Source of the DNA: Clostridium psychrophilum
Lineage (GTDB): Bacteria > Bacillota > Clostridia > Clostridiales > Clostridiaceae
Length of the DNA stretch: 58,540 nucleotides
NCBI RefSeq assembly: GCF_018861705.1
Contig: NZ_JAHLEC010000011.1
Coordinates: forward strand, 1 to 58,540
Reading direction: 5' to 3'
A model generated the notes under the pieces. That model saw nothing but the letters and a program-made list of their open reading frames with translations. It was not told where the DNA came from and did not search any database. The position numbers were made by a program, and so were the translations under genes. Every line of letters starts with the position of its first letter. Position 1 is the stretch's first letter. Shown here one piece after another: positions 56,942 to 58,540 of this stretch.

Positions 56942-56989
56942 TTTATTAATCTTTATTAATATTTATTAATCTTTATTAATTATTGTTAA
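56942..56989. repeat. ParR-site candidate, iterons block 2
   Basis: Four direct copies of tttattaat at 56942, 56952, 56962 and 56972, exactly 10 bp apart, then a degenerate fifth (tattgttaa). One-turn spacing places all copies on one face of the helix, as expected for a ParR-binding centromere. Confidence 0.7.
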
Positions 56990-57170
56990 GATTACTACCC
57001 ATATGAAAGTAAATTAATTATTAGCCCTAAATTGTTAAACATGAATTTACTAACAAATGACAGAAAATAATATCACTATTAATCATGATATTACATTCAA
57101 TTTGATAAACATATAAAGAAATTAGATGACTAAATAATCTAATGATTAGAAGTAAGTATAATAGGTTTAT

Positions 57171-57254
57171 TTAAAAATGGAAAATTTTATTTATAGGGTA
57201 TTTTCGAATAAGTGTTCCACAAATCAGTAACTTTTTAAGAGCTAGATTTTTCAT
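57171..57254 (-). pseudogene. Signal-peptide-like 27-aa frame (possible gene remnant)
   Basis: AAGGGAG is 6 nt before ATG 57254, and the frame reads MKNLALKKLLICGTLI, a typical start of a clostridial secreted protein, then runs into a stop after KIFHF. It could be the 5' remnant of a deleted gene. No downstream homology is seen. The remaining DNA from 56990 to 57631 shows only hairpins. Confidence 0.35.
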
Positions 57255-57418
57255 AATAATCTCCCTTATTTACATCCTTAATTTAATAATTAAAAACTTA
57301 TTTTAGTGTATAATAAATCAGTGTGAAACATATTTATTTGCTCCTATAAAAGTAATTAAAAATTGGTTGAAAAATACGTTTTTTTAACATGCATTGATAA
57401 TAAAGTCATCAATAACTA

Positions 57419-57444
57419 GCGTGCATTGCTTTCGAATTGCACGC
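57419..57444 (+). terminator. Hairpin gcgtgca/tgcacgc
   Basis: A 7-bp GC-rich stem and a 12-nt loop, with six T about 10 bases later on the plus strand. No gene is clearly upstream, so its role is unclear. Confidence 0.4.
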
Positions 57445-57528
57445 ATCTGCAATCTTTTTTATATAATACTTTATTACTTTTGTTTTTTAATTCAATTGAA
57501 ATGGAATTGCTAAAAATTAACATAGAAT

Positions 57529-57572
57529 ATAATAAGCTCATCTTCCATTTAGTTTGAGGATGAACTTATTAT
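57529..57572 (+). terminator. Hairpin upstream of the symporter remnant
   Basis: A stem ataataagctcatcttc with gaggatgaacttattat (two mismatches or wobbles). It lies 60 bases before the symporter remnant and may have been its leader. Confidence 0.45.
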
Positions 57573-57631
57573 AAAACATTACAATCAAAGAATATGAAAA
57601 TTGTTTTCTAATATAATTTAAATTTTTTCAT

Positions 57632-58203
57632 GATAAACCCATAAAATACCAGATTGTTTATAGCTTCCAAGGTGATATATTTTTAAGATTAATTAAAATG
57701 ATTGTTGTACCAATTGTCTTCTCATCATTAGTTGTAGGTGTTGTAGGTGTTGTAGGTGTAGCAGGTGTAGGCGATGGAAAGGAAGTTGGGAAAATCGGTC
57801 TTAAAACGATTATATATTTTGAAATTATTACTACCATTGCAATTTTTCTCGGTTTATTTATAGGCAATGTAATTCATCCAGGAACTGGAATAGACATGCA
57901 TTCACTTGTAAAGACTAGCATTTCAAGCTATGCAGGTACTGCAGCAACTGTTCAGACTCATAGTTTTATAGATACTTTTGTAAATATTGTTCCAACTAAT
58001 ATTATGCAATCATTAGCTAGTGGAGATATGCTTTCAATTATTTTCTTTTCACTTATGTTTGGTTTAGGAATTGGGTCAATTGGAGAAATGTGGTTGGCAA
58101 TTCCCTTGCTTGTGTAGTTATATCCAAATGGGAAGGTCAATATAATACTGTAAAAGGAATTGATTATATAGAAGCTTTAAAAAAAATTGCAGTAAATAGC
58201 TAA
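57632..58203 (+). pseudogene. Remnant of a dicarboxylate/glutamate:cation symporter (DctA/GltP family)
   Basis: The frame through ATG 57698 reads GDIFLRLIKMIVVPIVFSSL, the classic core of the family, then GDGKEVGKIGLKTIIYFEI. At about 58090 it switches into another frame, GNSLACVVISKWEGQYN, the family C-terminus, ending at TAA 58201. At least 150 residues between GLGIGSIGE and GNSLA are missing, and most of the N-terminal helices are gone. So it has internal deletions plus a frameshift. A 9-bp triplication lies inside. A terminator follows. Confidence 0.88.
57731..57757. repeat. 9-bp in-frame triplication in the symporter remnant
   Basis: gttgtaggt occurs three times in a row, encoding VVG three times; the intact family normally has one copy here (VVGVAGVGD). 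It is a slippage expansion in decaying DNA. Confidence 0.85.
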
Positions 58204-58255
58204 TAAACTTTAGCATCATTTAGGAAATATATTTGTAGTGATTAATAACGCACTT

Positions 58256-58302
58256 CAAAATAAAGATGGGTTCTTCAAGTGCTGGACTCCATCTTTATTT
58301 TG
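58256..58302 (+). terminator. Terminator of the symporter remnant
   Basis: A 14-bp stem caaaataaagatgg (58256-58269) with ccatctttattttg (58289-58302) and a 19-nt loop. Confidence 0.85.
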
Positions 58303-58540
58303 TCACTTATAATAATAATAATAATGCGTTTGAACTGACTAAGAATGATTTAATATTATTAGGAAAGATGATATGAAATGCACAATATATGATTAAAAAA
58401 ATAGAAGGCATGTTAATTTATATTATAATATGATTAAGCCACAAAAAGCTATATTTTCTCCGGTAGGAGTTAAGCTATTTCAAATTTTAGGCTATGCCTC
58501 TTGAAAATATTGTAAATTAATATGAAAATTTCAATAAAAA
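58303..58540. other. Right end of window, no gene assigned
   Basis: A short plus-strand frame starting ATG 58431 reads MIKPQKAIFSPVGVKLFQIL and stops at 58503-58505; it lacks a ribosome-binding site. An (ata)n-type run is at 58311-58323. Nothing else can be supported. Confidence 0.35.

Noticed and set aside
58431-58505. 24-residue frame at the right end
   Set aside because: No ribosome-binding site, no recognisable family and too short to support.
58436-58510. Possible cyclic-di-GMP riboswitch because of gccacaaaaagct and ccggtagg
   Set aside because: The arms needed for the conserved fold cannot be paired and no downstream gene is visible.

Overview
The window is AT-rich, low-GC Gram-positive DNA. 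It carries many sporulation genes (spoIIE, yabP, yabQ, spoVB, spoVT, spoVG), a Spo0A/SigH-era regulatory set, an [FeFe]-hydrogenase and strong Shine-Dalgarno sites, which together point to an endospore-forming anaerobe of Clostridium sensu stricto. I cannot name a species from the sequence alone. Most of the window is an ordinary chromosomal core; the 3' third is more accessory.

From 1 to about 32 kb almost everything lies on the minus strand. Read in the direction of transcription it is the origin-proximal block shared by Bacillus and Clostridium: purR, spoVG, glmU, prs, (two-component system plus HtrA protease inserted here), pth, mfd, prsA, spoVT, spoVB, mazG, hup, rqcP, yabP, yabQ, divIC, yabR, a ten-gene tRNA operon, spoIIE, tilS, hpt, ftsH and fhs. 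These genes serve cell-wall precursor synthesis, PRPP and folate one-carbon supply, translation quality control, transcription-coupled repair and sporulation. The tRNA operon has one clear promoter and one terminator. It contains five initiator-Met, three Leu(UAA) and two elongator-Met genes, including a duplicated Met-fMet-Leu block. Behind the fhs stop codon sits a 21-bp minisatellite.

From about 30.7 to 46.9 kb gene direction is mixed: murC, small unknowns, tRNA-Pro with tandem promoters, a probable group-B [FeFe]-hydrogenase, a PAP2 phosphatase, a HAD phosphatase, an SH3-like membrane protein, an ABC-F ATPase, an RlmI-like rRNA methyltransferase, ComB, two radical-SAM proteins, a lipoprotein and a YkvI-like transporter. 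Strong hairpin terminators, several bidirectional, separate the units.

From about 46.9 to 58.5 kb lie the most unusual features. A single reading frame of 589 codons encodes an H-NOX haem sensor joined to a two-helix membrane anchor and a methyl-accepting chemotaxis signalling domain, but two in-frame TAA codons interrupt it. The first replaces exactly the haem-binding Tyr131 of the YxSxR motif. Further on are an XRE regulator with a degenerate S24 domain, a DUF3783 protein, a cyclophilin, murI, an orphan OmpR-type regulator, a tandem pair of DUF2382 stress proteins, a ParM/ParR-like segregation pair with 10-bp iterons upstream, and a decayed dicarboxylate/glutamate symporter pseudogene.

Three intergenic places carry copies of one structured dispersed repeat (26.1, 42.3 and 53.0 kb); the middle copy has rewritten the C-terminus of a radical-SAM gene. 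A second, MITE-like inverted-repeat element sits at 41.2 kb and shares its end sequence with a hairpin at 16.3 kb.
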